This document shows, piece after piece, positions 61,084 through 64,000 of a DNA stretch of 64,000 nt. The stretch is from Phoronis australis (lineage: Eukaryota; Phoronida; Phoronidae), in assembly GCA_002633005.1 (NCBI GenBank), contig NMRA01000012.1:1-64000 (forward strand), in the 5' to 3' direction. Positions within the stretch are counted from its first letter, which is position 1. The number at the start of each line of letters is the position of its first letter. The notes beneath the pieces are model-generated. The model did not search any database and was not told the origin of the DNA. It saw only the letters and a program-made list of their open reading frames with translations. The translations under genes were made by a program, and so were the position numbers.

Positions 61084-63530
61084 CTGCAAATGAAAACGAT
61101 CGATGTAAAAGCCAGAAAAAAATCCCTTAACAAGTCTTGTAGAATTGGCAACTAACGAATCAATGCATAACCTAACCTGAATTATACACCAAACATGCAG
61201 TTTCAAGGACTCAGGTAATAGTAATGTCCTGTTTACCCGAGTTAATTGGACTGGCAACTGAAAATCAGCACTTGGGGTGAATTTATTTGGTAAATACAAA
61301 AGGAAAAGAGCTATATAAATACAAAATTGCACAACAAATACTGAATCTTTAATGGTAAAAATCATCTGCTTTCATCATCCAATTAGTTACTAAAATGCAA
61401 TTGTTGGTTGAGAAGTGAACAAAGACATTCAATATCCCAGAACCGATTCTGTCTAAATTCACTTTTAGAATTCTTGTCAACCACCACTAACTTATGTTAT
61501 AACCGATTCGCCTTTAGCAAATCGAGTACGTTGTAATCAACACTCGCTGCACTAGAGAAAAACTTTTTGAAATATTGAAGACAGCATGGTCTGATATTAA
61601 AACCAGTTTAGAATGACTCTGTTTGATACACTTTATTTAATGTTTATGTTTTTTGTGATATCACCAAATTAAGATCTGCACTCAACTACAACACTAGTAC
61701 AGTTGCGCCAGAGAGTGGCATCACTGTCAAATACAGTAAGAATGTATGCAAAACATCCACCTGTCAGAAAGAAGGTACATGATAGCAAAAATTATCTGTA
61801 AAAAAAGAGGAATATCCAGGAATCATACAGCCATATGCCTATTGGTCACATACACATCAATACACATGAAATTGAGGTTTTGCTGACGTTTCCGCATAAA
61901 AAGAAAATAAAAATTTCACGTGTCCCCCATTTTGTACTCTAAATTGGTGAAATTTTACATCGTTGCAATCCTATTGGGTAATAGCAAACAAAATCAGGTC
62001 TTCTATAAAAGCCAAGTTAAAAAAGTCAAAGACTGGCTCCAGCTAAAGGGTCACATTTTAGATATTCTTCTAAAATGTTTAAAAAGGTGACAGTGTGCAC
62101 CCTTGCCTAACATCAGTTAAAGATATAAAGTATTCTTAAAAACCTTCTATAAGAATCCCATTTGACTTGATATCCAGATACTTTCAATTTTTCTCAAAAT
62201 TTTAGAGCTGACAATTTTCCTTTATCATTTTTCCCACAAAATTCTGCAAATACAGTTGAAGGCTATGGAAAAAGCTATGCACTGATTATACATTTTTCTG
62301 CCTGGCTTAGCTAACAGACTGAACTAGTGCGTCTTGAAAGATACATATTGTCAGTTCTCGCATTCCGCACTCCCACTCTTCTCAGCTGTGAGGTAAGATT
62401 ACATTGATTGTATAATGGTTGTGGCGCTATGCGCACAACCGGCTCCGCCGTCTTTTGTCCTTCAGAACCGCTGGGAAGGGGTGAAATGTGACATCCATCC
62501 ATGGACATTTATCTAGCTTATTCCACTTCCTTCAATCGGCATTGCAGCTCACGGCACAGCAGCAACACTCTCCGACATGATTTCAATATGATATAAAATA
62601 TAAAGTGTTCAGATGACAAATGCTAACATGTGAATCTCCATACGAGCAAAAGCGAGGCTGCTGACCTGCCTGCCATATCTGGAGGTGTGCCGCTATTTCG
62701 TACCTCACGGCATGGGAGAGCAATCAATGCGGAAGGCAAGAATTGCGCTCTTACTCTTGTTGTATCTGTGCACCTTTTGACACCACTTATCCACTCTAAC
62801 TGTGTCTCATTTGAAATACAACACATCTGACACAAGGCTAATCAGCAACATTGTCTCAATACTGCGACATAAACATAAATATAAAACCTGCATTGCTAAA
62901 AGTTGTCAGGCGCACCTGCTAGGAGGTACATACTCAACATTTGGACTAGCAAGTCAAAACGTTCAGCAAGTAATTCCTGACCATTTCACCTGTAACGTAA
63001 TCCTTGCGTACATTATCATTGGAATACCGAGGAATAATTAAACAAAAGCAATGATGCTAATTGCCGGCCAATTAAAGCACAAAGGTTCTCCATCAAATAC
63101 AGGGAAGTAAGCAACAGGCTTCGAACATTATTTGCCTTCTCGTTTTATATGATCAAGACAGAAATCCCAATCAACAACAGATGACGTTAAATTGAAAAAT
63201 ATGCCCCTAATAATAACCTAATACGAAAGACTTGTTATATAAGCGTTATGTGAACAAAATTATTCAACAATTGTCACATGACGAGTAACGACACAAAAAC
63301 ACCGTTACCATCAAGCAATTAACTTCTGTAAAACGGAGTCGTGGAATCAAAGCCTGTAAGAAAATCCATCACCAGAACAAAGCATGACATTTGGAAACCA
63401 CAGCACCAAGTGAAACAGTCAATCAACTTGATGCATACCCTCAAACGAGGTACGTGCTAAGCACAATGTACAATGGTGTAGGGCTAGTTAACATCAAGCC
63501 AAATGTACTGAAGACCTATCACAGAATTTG
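61084..63530. other. Upstream NCOA intron or flank, no exon identified
   Basis: The PAS-A exon needs an upstream exon ending in phase 2, carrying the rest of PAS-A, and then the bHLH exons. I read the minus strand of this stretch and found no segment with PAS or bHLH character. A short ATG frame (MSESVAAVP) next to a GT at about 62555-62582 is the only start-like candidate and is weak. Otherwise nothing. Confidence 0.4.
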
Positions 63531-64000
63531 GATATCAAGGCAGACACAATCACAATTATCCACTAGGGGTGTCACTGTGATCAGAATCGTCCAAAAAACA
63601 TCACTAACCATACAAGAACTCAGTAGATAATAAGGCAGACACAGAGAGGACTAAAATTGCCACTAGGGGGCATAACATCAGATCTCCTTGAAATTCATGT
63701 TGTCCAAGCTCAATATGAGCGTATCTGCCAACTTTCATGATTCTTCAAGCAGCTGGGCAGATGGGGAGGCCGATGCCAAAACACAGACGTGTAAATAATG
63801 AAAAGGGCTCAGCTGGTGCATCCGTAACTATCGAAGATCTTGGTAGCCTGGGTGTGGAGCCAAAGGTTAAACACTAAAATAGCCACCACGAGATATAGTG
63901 GTGGTCAGACCCGTCTGAAAATCAACAGTAGCTATGTACTCCCAACAGGAATACATCTACCTAATTTCATACTGATCCTTAAAAAAATAATAACACTGGT
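63530..64000. repeat. Repeat family with CCACTAGGGG boxes at the window end
   Basis: Boxes CCACTAGGGGTG (63560-63571) and CCACTAGGGGGC (63660-63671) sit in sequence related, on the opposite strand, to the tandem repeat in the BMS1 intron (for example TAAAATTGCCACTAGGGG). Phrases of the CCGTCTGAAAATCAACAGTAG type also match 54960-55190. The second box equals the vertebrate CTCF core consensus CCASYAGRKGGC. The repeat runs past the window end. Confidence 0.65.

Noticed and set aside
62555-62582. First coding exon of NCOA starting MSESVAAVP
   Set aside because: Only nine residues with an unremarkable splice donor and no neighbouring bHLH exon; no evidence beyond an ATG.
1-64000. CRISPR arrays, operons or other bacterial defence systems
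   Set aside because: The window is spliced animal DNA; no regularly spaced direct repeats with unique spacers or prokaryotic gene organisation are present.

Overview
This is a window of intron-rich animal nuclear DNA. It carries five recognisable protein-coding genes, no bacterial-type organisation, and many short DNA-transposon remnants. A p160 steroid-receptor coactivator gene, T2/Kolobok-like, mariner-like and hAT-like elements and a tRNA-derived SINE all fit a marine invertebrate, perhaps an invertebrate deuterostome; the species cannot be fixed from the sequence. Two single-N positions (20872 and 46621) are each flanked by nearly identical sequence. That looks like unmerged contig ends, probably the two haplotypes of a heterozygous genome.

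Layout. (1) 1-5075: upstream non-coding DNA with a tRNA-like SINE and a 537-bp TIR element with 6-bp target duplication. (2) 5078-20608, plus strand: BMS1, ribosome-assembly GTPase, 18 coding exons whose phases all join, 1338 aa predicted. Its last intron, last exon and 3' flank are repeated at 20873-22222 behind an N. (3) 22563-29540, minus strand: HADH, mitochondrial 3-hydroxyacyl-CoA dehydrogenase, 8 coding exons, 311 aa. One intron holds a MITE and an internally deleted mariner-like transposon side by side. (4) 29541-29874: a 334-bp divergent promoter region with ETS-like and ERR-type sites. (5) 29875-32294, plus strand: GTF2H5 (TFIIH subunit p8), 72 aa, 2 exons. YAE1 (32309-32791, 160 aa) follows in the same exon after only 14 nt, so the two look like a two-cistron transcription unit. 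(6) 36501-61083 and beyond, minus strand: a p160 nuclear receptor coactivator (NCOA/SRC). It has PAS exons, several LXXLL boxes, a CBP-interaction (AD1) helix region, glutamine-rich tracts and an SRC-1a-type LXXLL at the extreme C-terminus. Its bHLH start lies outside the window or was not found, and at least one PAS exon was not located.

The accessory content is mainly transposable elements. The clearest are a TTAA-flanked Kolobok-like foldback with a broken THAP/transposase fragment (55232-56537), two copies of a CAGGG-ended TIR element with perfect 6-bp duplications (3416-3952 and 9675-10195), and a TA-flanked 1.47-kb element (47188-48655). A repeat family carrying CTAGTGG boxes, some matching the vertebrate CTCF core, occurs at 11260-12430, 54960-55190 and 63530-64000. 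A lysine-rich reading frame at 57925-58404 is interrupted almost only by TGA and looks like a decayed coding sequence.

The observations most worth following are the GTF2H5-YAE1 two-cistron arrangement, the SRC-1a-type C-terminus on an apparently invertebrate p160 gene, and the CTCF-like motifs carried by a repeat.
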